DNA from: Chrysochromulina tobinii
Lineage: Eukaryota > Haptophyta > Prymnesiales > Chrysochromulinaceae
Assembly (NCBI GenBank): GCA_001275005.1
Contig: JWZX01002110.1
Location: 1 to 10,194, forward strand
Length of the DNA stretch: 10,194 bases
Direction of reading: 5' to 3'
The translations under genes and the position numbers were made by a program. This document shows positions 1 through 7,157 of the stretch, one piece after another. The stretch's first letter is position 1, and each line of letters opens with the position of its first letter. Under the pieces are notes generated by a model. That model was given only the letters and a program-made list of their open reading frames with translations. It made no database searches and was not told the origin of the DNA.

Positions 1-488
1 TGGCAGGCGCGCTCCGTGCACCAGCGTGTCCCCAGACGCTCATCTTCGGCCGACCGAAGGCCACACACCGGCCCAAGGCAACGCACGCATGAGCGCGTGC
101 ACTTACTCCCCCACCCCTTTCCGACGTATAGTTAAGGTAGTCGAAATTCGCAAACTTCCACAGAGGACCCATGAGCTCGTCGAAGAGCTTATTGGCCTCC
201 TTGGCGATGCCATCGTCGTCGAGCACGACCGCACAGAGCGGAGCCGCTTCGAGCAGCTTGATCTTCGCGGTGATCTTCTTGCACGTCTCCGTCTGGTGTG
301 GATCGCACTTGTTAGCGATGTTGGCGAGTTCTACGAGCAGCGAGGACATGTCCTCATCGGCCATGGCGATCTGCAAGGCCTGTAAGAGAAAGGGTTTTCT
401 TCATCTGAGGAATCTGCGGATCGTTTTCCCTCAATTGATTCTCTAATTCCGGCACTATTCCGGCACGTTTGACGAAATGTGCCTCCAT
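1..488 (-). CDS. Unrecognised helical protein, 5' part only (gene runs off the left edge)
   Basis: On the minus strand an ATG at 488-486 opens a reading frame starting MEAHFVKRAG and running through a charged helical stretch to about 394. A clear 3' splice site (pyrimidine-rich, ending TTACAG at 380) leads into an exon at 379-107. That exon is exactly 91 codons, phase 0 at both ends, and stops at a perfect GTAAGT donor (106-101), so the gene continues beyond position 1. The exon reads as an alpha-helical soluble protein (ALQIAMADEDMSSLLVELAN at its start, then Lys/Leu-rich and Asp-rich segments, no membrane span). I do not recognise the family. The first junction is odd. No good GT donor lies between the N-terminal stretch and the acceptor, so either the first exon is very short (an in-frame GT follows codon 11), the intron is tiny and non-canonical, or there is a frameshift. 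An alternative start is the ATG at 366-364, inside the exon. The gene diverges from the DUF4079 gene. Confidence 0.5.
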
Positions 489-642
489 TGCGGCGAAGCA
501 CGTCACTGTACGAACGCTGAACGCTGAACGCTCGCGCGCGCGCCGCCGCGCGCCTGACACGTTCGTTTCACTCTCGAAGTGTTCCAGACCTTCCAGATCT
601 GCTCGTGCGAGATTTCTTCTCTGCGTCTTCGGAAAGTCGAAC
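489..642. promoter_or_regulatory. Short bidirectional promoter region
   Basis: These 154 bases separate the start codons of two divergent genes and must hold both 5' UTRs and promoters. It contains a CACGTCAC motif near 500 (reverse complement GTGACGTG, an ACGT-core bZIP-type site), three copies of GAACGCT, then an alternating CG tract and a T/C-rich stretch before the ATG at 643. No TATA box is evident. The promoter role is inferred from position. Confidence 0.45.
512..532. repeat. Three perfect tandem copies of a 7-bp unit
   Basis: GAACGCT occurs three times head-to-tail with no mismatch, directly followed by an alternating CG run. It lies in the shared promoter interval of two divergent genes, so it could be a clustered binding site or simply slippage. 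Confidence 0.7.
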
Positions 643-1561
643 ATGATGATGACCGTTCTCGCCGCGGCGCTGGGCGCGCTCCTTTCGCCGTCGCCGATTT
701 CGAAGCATCCGTCGCGTCCCTTTGGCGACCCGCTCGAGCTCCAGCGCCTCAGATCAACGGATTCGGCCTTCGCCTCGCCCAACTCCCTGGCCGCGGCTGC
801 TGCTGGCGTCGCGGCTCTGATCGCGGCACAGCCGGAGCCGGCCTTCGCCAAGGGTGGCGAGTATGGCATCTTCGAAGGCCGCATCGCCAGCATGGCACAC
901 CCGGCTGTCAGTGAGTGGCTGCCACCGCTTGCATGCGCTTCTACTCCAACTGCCGCCGCCGTGCTCTGCAACTGAATCGCACCGGCCCATTCTCTCGCCT
1001 CCGTCCGCAGTGGCTTCCATGTATGCTGCCAGCGCCTACTCGGCCTTCACCGGCCTGCAGTGGCGCCGCCTGCGAGAGGTCGGCAACGAGATCTCGACGC
1101 TCAAGGAGCAGCTCAAAGGCCCGAAGGCGCAGGTCGAGGCGACGGCCGAGGGCTCGAAGCCGAGCGCGGCGCTCGTGGCGCAGGTAAAGGAGCTCGAGAC
1201 GAAAATCGACGCGCTGTCCGCGACGCGCAAGGAGCTCGCGGGAGGCTCGTTCCGTGAGACGCACTACCAGGTGGGCTCGGTTGTGCTCGGCCTGGGCACC
1301 GCCTTTGCCATCGAGGGCCCAGTGAACACCTTCCTGCGTGCACAGAAACTCTTCCCAGGCCCGCATCTTTACGCGGGTGCGGGCGTGGTGGTGTGCTGGG
1401 CGATGGCCGCCTCACTCGTGCCGCTCATGACCAAGGGCAACGACGCCGCGCGCAACAGCCACATCGCGTTCAACGTTCTCGCCCTCGGCCTCTTTACCTG
1501 GCAGTTGCCCACAGGTTGGGAGATCACTCAGAAGGTGATCCAGTTCACCAAGTTCCCCTAG
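643..1561 (+). CDS. DUF4079 family plastid membrane protein (exons 643-910 and 1011-1561)
   Basis: Joining 643-910 to 1011-1561 gives 272 residues. The junction is a GTGAGT donor and a GCAG acceptor, and it restores the continuous segment EGRIASMAHPAVMASMYAAS, which reads as the DUF4079 N-terminus. I placed the start at three consecutive Met codons (643-651); the frame is open upstream but not protein-like. Residues 1-15 resemble an ER signal, followed by a Ser/Arg-rich transit part. A second Ala-rich hydrophobic stretch ends in AFA at residue 69, like a thylakoid-transfer signal. Next come a membrane segment, a coiled coil (about 105-166), and two further hydrophobic segments with FPGPHLYAG (204-212), NSHIAFN (238-244) and a C-terminal QLPTGWEIT...FTKFP. 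Family members occur in cyanobacteria and plastid-bearing eukaryotes and their function is unknown. His86, 174, 208 and 240 lie in or near the conserved segments. I am confident of the family but not of the function. Confidence 0.87.
911..1010 (+). other. Spliceosomal intron in the DUF4079 gene
   Basis: The 100-nt intron begins GTGAGT and ends CCGCAG after a C/T-rich tract. It interrupts a codon after its first base, and splicing rejoins the two frames into one family-like protein. Read unspliced, exon 1's frame reaches a stop at 973-975. Confidence 0.85.
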
Positions 1562-1823
1562 AATGGGGGCGGCCACCCCACTTTTAGCAGCACGCCGAGC
1601 GAGATGCACGCGCCGGGGAGGTCCGCGCATGGCCTTTCTCTTGATCGTACCCTTAGTTTCAGGTGCGCGGGGTGTTCCTTAGTTTCGCTGGGGCCACACA
1701 CTGCCCACAGCGAACCGCGGGGCCGGAGCGGACGTGCCTGGCCGGCGTGCCGCGCGGCACCGCTGCCGGGAACAATATTGAATGAATTTTGCGTTCGACA
1801 GTCACAGTGGTTGATTCACATCA

Positions 1824-1829
1824 AATAAA
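1824..1829 (+). promoter_or_regulatory. Possible polyadenylation signal AATAAA
   Basis: AATAAA occurs about 260 bases after the DUF4079 stop codon, in the most AT-rich patch of the interval. Algal signals are variable, so this is only a candidate. Confidence 0.3.
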
Positions 1830-2050
1830 TCATTAACGTACGGCATCGATCATCGTACATCAAAACACCACCAACGAGCCCCCACATCGCACTAACGCAC
1901 ACATGTGTACACAGCATGGCGGACACACATAATGCCGGGACTTTTCACATGCGCCCCCGCCCGGGCACCATTTGTCGCGATGGGTCCTGCGCTCGCGGAC
2001 CTCGGTGGTCGACATCGGACATGCGCGTCGTATAGAGACTCATCGCAGGA

Positions 2051-2066
2051 TCTCTCTCTCTCTCTC
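2051..2066. repeat. TC dinucleotide microsatellite (8 units)
   Basis: Eight uninterrupted TC units lie in noncoding DNA downstream of both convergent genes. No functional evidence is visible. Confidence 0.7.
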
Positions 2067-2307
2067 AAGTCTCATCAGCACCACCGCCGAATTGTTTCTC
2101 CTCCTGTCTCTCGCCGCTCTGCATCACTCCCTCGCGTTCGACCAGCGTTCAATGCACACGCATACGATATCTGCGCGTGGTACGGATCGACACTGGCCCA
2201 GGTCCCTCGTTGTGCTGCGCTGCCGCGCGCTCCGTTGAATCGTCGCCGCTCCTGTGCGCCGCGTTCGCGAGTGCGGGCGCCGCCCACTAAGTTACCACTC
2301 AGGCGTC

Positions 2308-4288
2308 TCAGTCAAAGCCCGCCTCCTCCTCCCCCTCGGCCTTCACCGAGGGTGTGGTAGCGCGCGCGTCCGCCGACCCGCGCCGCCGCTTGTTGTGGCT
2401 GTCCGCGTAGTGCTTGCCGTACGGATTCTCATCACCGGTGTTGCCCCCGCGCGTCCGTTTTGGCTTCGGTGCTGCGCCAGTGGTGGCACCCTTGGCCGCT
2501 ACCGGTACCTGGTCCGCACTTCGCTCACCGCGCGCGCCCTGCTTGGCGGTTGAGAGAGGCGTGGGCGCCGCAGCTAGGTCTCTCTTAGCTGCACTGCCCG
2601 TGCCCTTGCCGCCGCCACCGCCACCCGAATGGCGTGCGCGTGCGCTGCTGTTGGCGGTTACCTTAAGACCCACAGACGGTAAATCAAGTTGCAGCTGGCC
2701 AGCGCCCCCCCCACCGCCCCCCGTGCTGCCGCCCAGCGGCGACTGGCGCGGCCGCGACTGGTCACGCAGCACGGCCTCGTACAGCTGCGTGCGCAGCGCA
2801 TCCGTCAGCCGCTCGCCGACGACCAACTCGTCGCGTCGAAGCGCCGTCGCGGGCGCACCGGCCGCAGGCGGCACGCTTGTGATGCATGCGCCCGCCCCAG
2901 CCACGCCCGATAGGGCCGTCGACGCTCCCGCGGGGCCACTCGACCCCTGCGCGCCATCCCCCTGCGCGCCATCCCCGTGAGAGTGGTCCTCGTCGTCGTT
3001 CCGACGCCCTTCGTGCAGAGGCGTGCCTTGCTCGCGCGCACCGCTCACGCGGCCGACGGTCGATCCTCCAACCGATCCACCAGCGCCGCCGACCCCCTCG
3101 AGCATTTCGTAGCAGTACAGGTCGGGCTCGCCCACGGGCACCGGCGGCAGGTGCGCAAACGGCGACGTGGGCACGGACTCGCCGACGCCAGCCGGCAAGG
3201 CGGAATTCGTAGGGGCGCCAGCGGCGCCGCCCGCTAACTGTGGCACCAGGCCGCGGTGCGCCCCGTGCACCACGTGCACCATCTGGTTGAGGTTGGGCGG
3301 CGGCTTAGGCGACGACGGAGGCGGGGCTGGCGCTGGCTGCGGCGCCGCCGGCGGCGCCGGCGGCGCGGGCGCGTACGACTCCTCAGCGGACTCGTCCTCG
3401 TCGTCGTCGTCCTCGTCCTCCTCACTGTCGCGCTCGTAGTCGCCCTCGCTACAGCGCTCGGCCGCAACCACGCGGAAGAGGGCGTTGGCGGAGCGGCTGG
3501 AACCACGTCCTGCTTGGCGCTCCGCGTAGTCGCGTACGAAAGCCTCGCGGGCCTCGAGGTCGGGTGGCTGCGACCAAGGCGGGGGAAGGGGGGGGGTGGG
3601 GAAGAGGGGAGGGGGAGAGGGCGGTGAGTAGGGGTGTGGATTGGGGACGCGCTCAAGATGGCGCTCGTGGGGAGGCGCTCAAGATGGCGCTCTTGGGGAC
3701 GCGCTCGAGGACGCGTGCGACGGGGGACTCGAACGGGGCGGAGGGGAACGGGGCGAGGACAGGCGGAGGGTTATCTCGAGGCGTGAGCCGTCGTGGGCGC
3801 CGGGGACGGTAGCGCACATTGGGCCAGAGCTGCGCGCGTAGGCCCGAGTTGGCACGATTCTTGACGGCATTGTCAGTACGGCCCGTAAGGATTTTCGCCA
3901 TCTCTGCCCATCGGGAGCCCAGGATGCGGTACGCGGCGATAACAAGCTCGTCCTCCTCCTCGGTGAACGGTGTCTGGCGGATGGATGGATCGAGCGCGCC
4001 CACCCACCGCTCGCGGCATTGCTTCGCTGAGCGGCCAGGCAACGCTTGGGCGGCGAGTGTCCATTGACGCGCGCCATTCAGCGCAACGCTGCGGCGGAGG
4101 ATTAGGTCCTCCTCGGGCGCCCACGGTTGCCGATAGGGCTCAGTATTGTTGGCCCGCGGCGGGTGCCCGTTCCACGAGATCGGGGGAAGCATCTCCGCGG
4201 CTTCGGCTTTGCGCCCGGGCACCAGAAAGAGCAACGCAGCCGCGGCTGCGTCCGTATCGGCATCAATGCCGTTGAGCGCGGAGGACAT
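2308..4288 (-). CDS. R2R3-type MYB transcription factor (exons 4288-3818 and 3567-2308)
   Basis: Exon 1 starts at the first in-frame ATG (4288) and encodes two MYB repeats. The first spans residues about 54-100, with W56, W76 and W95 and the segment GRSAKQCRERW. The second spans about 106-152, with F108 and W127 and then GRTDNAVKNR. This is a helix-turn-helix DNA-binding pair, so a nuclear regulator is expected. The third Trp of the second repeat is Ala146. After the repeats the exon 1 frame degenerates and stops at 3653. A second open frame follows a long pyrimidine tract and CAG acceptor (3568-3570) and is phase-compatible with a GT after codon 157. The model gives 576 residues. The C-terminal 419 contain an Asp/Glu block, Pro/Ala-rich and Gly-rich stretches, and basic clusters KPKRTR and NKRRRG that could be nuclear-localisation signals. 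The MYB call is strong. The exact splice donor is inferred, and the exon 2 frame has no ATG near its start, which supports joining it to exon 1. Confidence 0.75.
3568..3817 (-). other. Inferred intron of the MYB gene
   Basis: The 3' end is convincing: a C/T-only tract of about 40 bases followed by TTGGTCGCAG. The donor (GTGCGC after codon 157) is the only phase-compatible GT close after the MYB repeats, but it is not a consensus site. The intron contains a 26-bp tandem repeat. Confidence 0.55.
3643..3711. repeat. 26-bp tandem repeat, two full copies and one partial
   Basis: The full copies occupy 3643-3668 and 3669-3694 and differ at only three positions. A third, diverged copy begins at 3695 and matches for about the first 12 bases. 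On the plus strand each unit begins GGGGA and contains GCGCTCAAGATGGCGCTC. The array lies inside the inferred MYB intron. An unspliced read would place it in the coding frame. Confidence 0.8.
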
Positions 4289-4906
4289 CGCAGTGGCCGC
4301 TCTCGGTGGTCGATGCCCCTCGGTAACCAACGCACCCCCGCGCGTTGTCGTCCGGTGCTCACACGCCCCTGGCACAAGAATGCAAGACAGAGCACGGTAG
4401 ATGTGTCCGCGTCTGGCCTCTCACGTGGGGCTCTTCAAGGCGGGGTTGTAACCACACGTTCACGAAACCGCCAAAAATCAAAAACCTTGACGAGAAGGGC
4501 CCCGGCTCCATCTGGCACTTCATCGATTCCACTACATGTACTTCACCTTCTCATCCCTCACCCGCCTCAACCTCACCTCCGCCGTCGCCATCCGTTGAGC
4601 CCACTTCCTTGGATCCTTGCTTGCCTCCAAGCCTCCCTAACCCCATCCTCCTTCGCCATGCTCACCCTACACACCGCTACCAGTACCCCGACCGCCGCAC
4701 CACCTGCCGGCACCCCCGCTCCACGCCGAGACGACCCAGCATCACACCCAGTGCATCAGCCCCGACCACCGACGACGACGACGCGCCGCAATGAACGACT
4801 ACTACCACTCCTGGGCGTATCTTAGCGTGCTTGCCGGACTCCTTGATTCCTCCTGGGTATCTGGTGCCCTGCCCGGGCCAACTGAAGACAATCGATTATG
4901 GGGAAG
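4289..4906. other. Noncoding interval: MYB upstream region and light-harvesting gene 3' flank
   Basis: Both flanking genes are on the minus strand, so this contains the light-harvesting gene's 3' UTR and the MYB promoter and 5' UTR. The stretch from about 4540 to 4790 is strongly C-rich on the plus strand. Plus-strand open frames (4345-4794 and 4791-5084) are low-complexity or run antisense to the light-harvesting gene, so no gene is called. Confidence 0.55.
4422..4427. promoter_or_regulatory. G-box-like CACGTG
   Basis: A perfect palindromic CACGTG lies about 135 bases upstream of the MYB start codon. Such sites bind bZIP or bHLH factors in photosynthetic eukaryotes. A six-base match in GC-rich DNA can occur by chance. 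Confidence 0.3.
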
Positions 4907-5404
4907 TTACCACGCGTACGGGAAGCTCGGATGCCCCAACGCGGCTTGCGTCGCGATCGCACCAAAGCTGAGCATTGCAAGGCGCGCATTCGTCAGCTCC
5001 ACCTCGGCCGCACTGGGGCCTGCAAGGCCAAACGGGTCAAAGTTGAAGTCGCCTGGCTCACGATCGCCGCCCCCGAGCATGTAGACGACGGCGGGCACGC
5101 CGACCAGCGCCTCGAGCAGGGATACGAAGAGGAGGATTTGACCCATGGCACCGCCGTTTGGCGAGGCGGCGATGAGAGCATCGTGCGCGTCCAGCGAGGA
5201 TAGCGTCACGCCGGGTAGGCGAAGCCCCAAATCGGGAACCACGAAGCCAACTGAGGCGAGCATGGCGATTCGGCCATGTTTTAGTTCGGCCTCGCGAAGC
5301 AGGCGCACGTCACAGATGTTTGCCACACCCAGAGGGTCAAAGGGCCTACCCGGTGCCGCGGCACCCGCCATCGTTTTGAGCGTAAGTGGTGCTGCGGCGC
5401 GCAT
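4907..5404 (-). CDS. Light-harvesting chlorophyll a/c-binding protein (FCP type)
   Basis: From the ATG at 5404 the frame gives 165 residues with three membrane helices, the standard LHC fold, which binds chlorophyll and carotenoid in thylakoid membranes. Helix 1 (about 35-57) carries ELKHGRIAML with pigment-ligand residues E40 and H43 and the paired R45. Helix 2 spans about 87-110 (MGQILLFVSLLEA onward). Helix 3 (about 131-155) carries ELTNARLAML with E136, N139 and R141. FDPLG (22-26) and FNFDPFG (120-126) precede helices 1 and 3, as in fucoxanthin-chlorophyll proteins, and the end HPSFPYAW also fits. The mature part appears complete. Upstream of FDPLG there are only about 21 residues and no hydrophobic signal. 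The frame stays open to 5602 but has no further ATG and looks Arg-rich and non-hydrophobic. A red-lineage LHC normally needs an ER-plastid presequence, so an unseen upstream exon is possible. Confidence 0.85.
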   Translation of the reverse strand: MRAAAPLTLKTMAGAAAPGRPFDPLGVANICDVRLLREAELKHGRIAMLASVGFVVPDLGLRLPGVTLSSLDAHDALIAASPNGGAMGQILLFVSLLEALVGVPAVVYMLGGGDREPGDFNFDPFGLAGPSAAEVELTNARLAMLSFGAIATQAALGHPSFPYAW

Positions 5405-5607
5405 CGCTTGGCGACGGCGTGGGCGGCGAGCCGTCACTGTCTGCCTGGGTCGACGGCGACGAAGAATCGAAGATTCGAGTGGCGTTAGTGTGGCGTTCCG
5501 GGAAAAGACGTGCGGGGGGAGCCGGACACACGTTCCGTCATAAAGACTCCGGGGGTGCCCCCTCAAATCGTGACAAGTCAAGTCCGGGACGTGTCGGCAC
5601 ACGATCG
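5405..5607. promoter_or_regulatory. Short bidirectional promoter, light-harvesting and carrier genes
   Basis: About 200 bases separate two divergent start codons, so both promoters must lie here or overlap the genes. Several ACGT cores are visible (near 5508, 5531 and 5589), along with a repeated ACAAGTCAAGT-like stretch near 5572. No TATA box is evident. The role is inferred from position. Confidence 0.4.
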
Positions 5608-6498
5608 ATGCCGCTGCCAGGAGACCAAGATGTAGACCTGCCTCGTCTGGTCGCCATTGTCAGCGCACCGTATACGCTTCTCACCGCCGCGTGCCACCCG
5701 CTCAACGTGATGAAGACCCGGGCGCAGGCCTCATCGAGTACTTCCGTCTCGCTCTCTCGGATGGAGCAGCTGCGCGTCATGCTTGGCACTGGCGGCATGC
5801 GCGGGCTCTTCTCCGGTGTCGGTCCGGTACTGCTGGGCGCAATTCCGGCGAGGTGCTCTTACATCGCGGCCCTCGAAGCCATCAAGGTGCCCGCCGAGCG
5901 CGCGGCGAGGGCCATGGGGGCTGACGGTTCTGTGGCTTCTGGCTTCGCCCACGGCGCTGGCGGCTTCGCGGCCGCCTTCGTGTCGTCACTTGTGTACGTG
6001 CCGGTGGACGTCGTCTCACAAAGGATGATGCTCGAGGGAGCTTCGGGCTCCTTGGCGCAGACGGTCCGGGAGGTGACAAGTGGTCCGCGAGGCTGGCGAG
6101 GCCTCTATCGCGGGTTAGGCATATCGTTGATGCTGGGCCTGCCTGCCGGCTCGCTCTGGTGGGCGACGTATGGTTCCGTACGTACGGCCCTCGCAGACGA
6201 GGCGCCCTCGTCGCGAGGTCGAGAGTTTGCGCACAAGGCCATCGCTTCCACGGCGGCAGCCGCAGTGGTTGTGTCGGTCATGTCCCCCCTGGACATGATC
6301 AAGACGCGCGTGCAGCTCTTGACGGACAGTGCCGACTCGCCCTTTGCGATAGCAGCCCGGCTCATCCGACGCGACGGTGTCGCCTCACTCTATTCAGGCT
6401 CGATGCCACGCCTGGTCTACCTGGCCGTTTGGAGCACGATGCTCATCACAATCTACGAGGAAATGAAGGTGTATTGTGTGCGGCCACGTGACCGGTAG
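5608..6498 (+). CDS. Mitochondrial carrier family protein, SLC25A44-like
   Basis: The frame from ATG 5608 encodes 296 residues, the usual size for a mitochondrial carrier: three repeats of two membrane helices in the inner membrane. The three signature motifs are PLNVMKTR (31-38, Asn in place of the acidic residue), PVDVVSQR (132-139, Ser at the usual basic position) and PLDMIKTR (227-234, canonical). The PVDV(V/I)SQ second signature, preceded by GGFAAAFVSSLVYV, is typical of the SLC25A44 group and its plant relatives. Human SLC25A44 carries branched-chain amino acids. That substrate is a family-based guess here. RGLYRGLG and ASLYSGSMPRL match the matrix-helix signatures of repeats 2 and 3. 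I chose 5608 because it is the first ATG of the frame and the residues before it are antisense to the light-harvesting gene's 5' region. The gene appears intact and intronless. Confidence 0.88.
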   Translation: MPLPGDQDVDLPRLVAIVSAPYTLLTAACHPLNVMKTRAQASSSTSVSLSRMEQLRVMLGTGGMRGLFSGVGPVLLGAIPARCSYIAALEAIKVPAERAARAMGADGSVASGFAHGAGGFAAAFVSSLVYVPVDVVSQRMMLEGASGSLAQTVREVTSGPRGWRGLYRGLGISLMLGLPAGSLWWATYGSVRTALADEAPSSRGREFAHKAIASTAAAAVVVSVMSPLDMIKTRVQLLTDSADSPFAIAARLIRRDGVASLYSGSMPRLVYLAVWSTMLITIYEEMKVYCVRPRDR

Positions 6499-7136
6499 GC
6501 ACCGTCCACCGGACGAATTGGGAATTCCCACCGGTAGCAGCATAGGCGAGCAGTGAAGTTGTGTATCACATATTTCGTCCCGAACTTCGTCTACATAAAA
6601 CTTGACTGACCTGATTGACTCGTGACTGACTGACTGTTAACTGACTGAAACCATGCACCGCAGACCGCGGTCGGGTGCGCCCGCGCCCGCTGCCCTTCTT
6701 CAGCCTTCACTGCGCGCGCGCGGCGCCGGTTCGAGCCCCCCGCGCCCCGCGTTCTAAAACGAAAAACCCGCTGTTGGCAGTGCCTCGTTCTTCAGCAGGG
6801 ACGTGGCTTCGTTGGCGCCCTTATTGGCCGGCGCAAAAGGCCACTTGCGTACCAGGCTCTGGCGGAACAGGAGATCGTGCTGCGCATGCGCACGGCTGCG
6901 CGCGACATGCGCAGAGGGGTGCTTGCTCGGAGACTACACGGGGGCCCCCCTGCCCCCTCTATGCCCCCTCGGATAGGGTACGAGCGGCGAGTGCGGATAC
7001 GGCTCGTGGGGGTCACGCCGCCGCGGCGCTCGCGCGTGCGTTCTGCTGCAGCTGTGGCTGCTGCGAACAGCGGTCCTATTGGCACCTCTGCTATACATAC
7101 GGTTGAAGTGGGATCAACGACGCCACACCTGCGGCA
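6499..7136. other. Carrier 3' flank and 5' region of the retroelement
   Basis: An AT-richer segment just after the carrier stop (about 6555-6605) is probably its 3' UTR. It is followed by a TGAC-rich repeat and then a GC-rich segment leading into the reverse transcriptase frame. The element's 5' boundary is not marked by any terminal repeat I can see. The switch in composition near 6650 is the best candidate. Confidence 0.4.
6603..6648. repeat. Imperfect TGAC/TGACT microsatellite
   Basis: TGACTGAC-type words recur through this stretch (TTGACTGACCTGATTGACTC, then GTGACTGACTGACTG, then AACTGACTGAAA), with small interruptions. It lies between the carrier's 3' UTR and the retroelement-related open frame. 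Confidence 0.75.
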
Positions 7137-7140
7137 GTGA
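6652..7140 (+). other. Open frame just upstream of the reverse transcriptase, possible frameshifted N-terminal part
   Basis: This frame is open for about 160 codons, ends with TGA at 7138-7140 and overlaps the start of the reverse transcriptase frame in a different phase. Its middle part looks protein-like (about 6800-6930: basic and helical, containing RPLAYQALAEQEIVLRMRTA and then an Arg-rich run). Its first ATG is at 6886, so as a stand-alone gene it would be only about 84 residues. I see no zinc finger or endonuclease signature. It could be the disrupted N-terminal extension of the polyprotein, a 5' UTR, or chance in GC-rich DNA. Confidence 0.25.
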
Positions 7141-7157
7141 ACCTAGTAAGGGAAATC

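Larger units (their letters stand above)
1562..2307. other. Noncoding interval between convergent genes
   Basis: It holds the 3' ends of the plus-strand DUF4079 gene and the minus-strand MYB gene. Open frames here (for example 1905-2360 plus) are Pro/Arg/Ser-rich, have no domain-like pattern and overlap the MYB coding end, so I do not call genes. Visible features are an AT-rich patch around 1770-1865 with a possible polyadenylation signal and a TC dinucleotide run at 2051-2066. Confidence 0.6.

Noticed and set aside
354-971. 205-codon minus-strand frame spanning the DUF4079 first exon
   Set aside because: Only its last about 30 codons look real (start of the left-edge gene). The rest is antisense to the DUF4079 presequence and intron.
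1905-2360. 151-codon plus-strand frame downstream of the DUF4079 gene
   Set aside because: It is low-complexity, starts in a repeat-rich noncoding interval and runs into the antisense of the MYB C-terminus.
3365-3470. CTC/GTC trinucleotide microsatellite as a free-standing repeat
   Set aside because: It encodes the Asp/Glu block of the MYB C-terminal exon, so the coding function explains it.
4345-5084. Plus-strand frames between the MYB and light-harvesting genes
   Set aside because: They are Pro/Ser/Thr-rich from C-rich DNA or antisense to the light-harvesting coding region, with no domain pattern.
5386-5607. N-terminal extension of the carrier from an upstream GTG
   Set aside because: The extension has no ATG, is not carrier-like, and overlaps the divergent promoter and the light-harvesting 5' region. 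The ATG at 5608 gives a standard-length protein.
6715-6760. tRNA gene or tRNA-derived SINE suggested by a B-box-like GGTTCGAGCCC
   Set aside because: The flanking bases do not form a five-pair T stem, no matching acceptor stem or A box lies upstream at the right distance, and the region is C-rich by composition.
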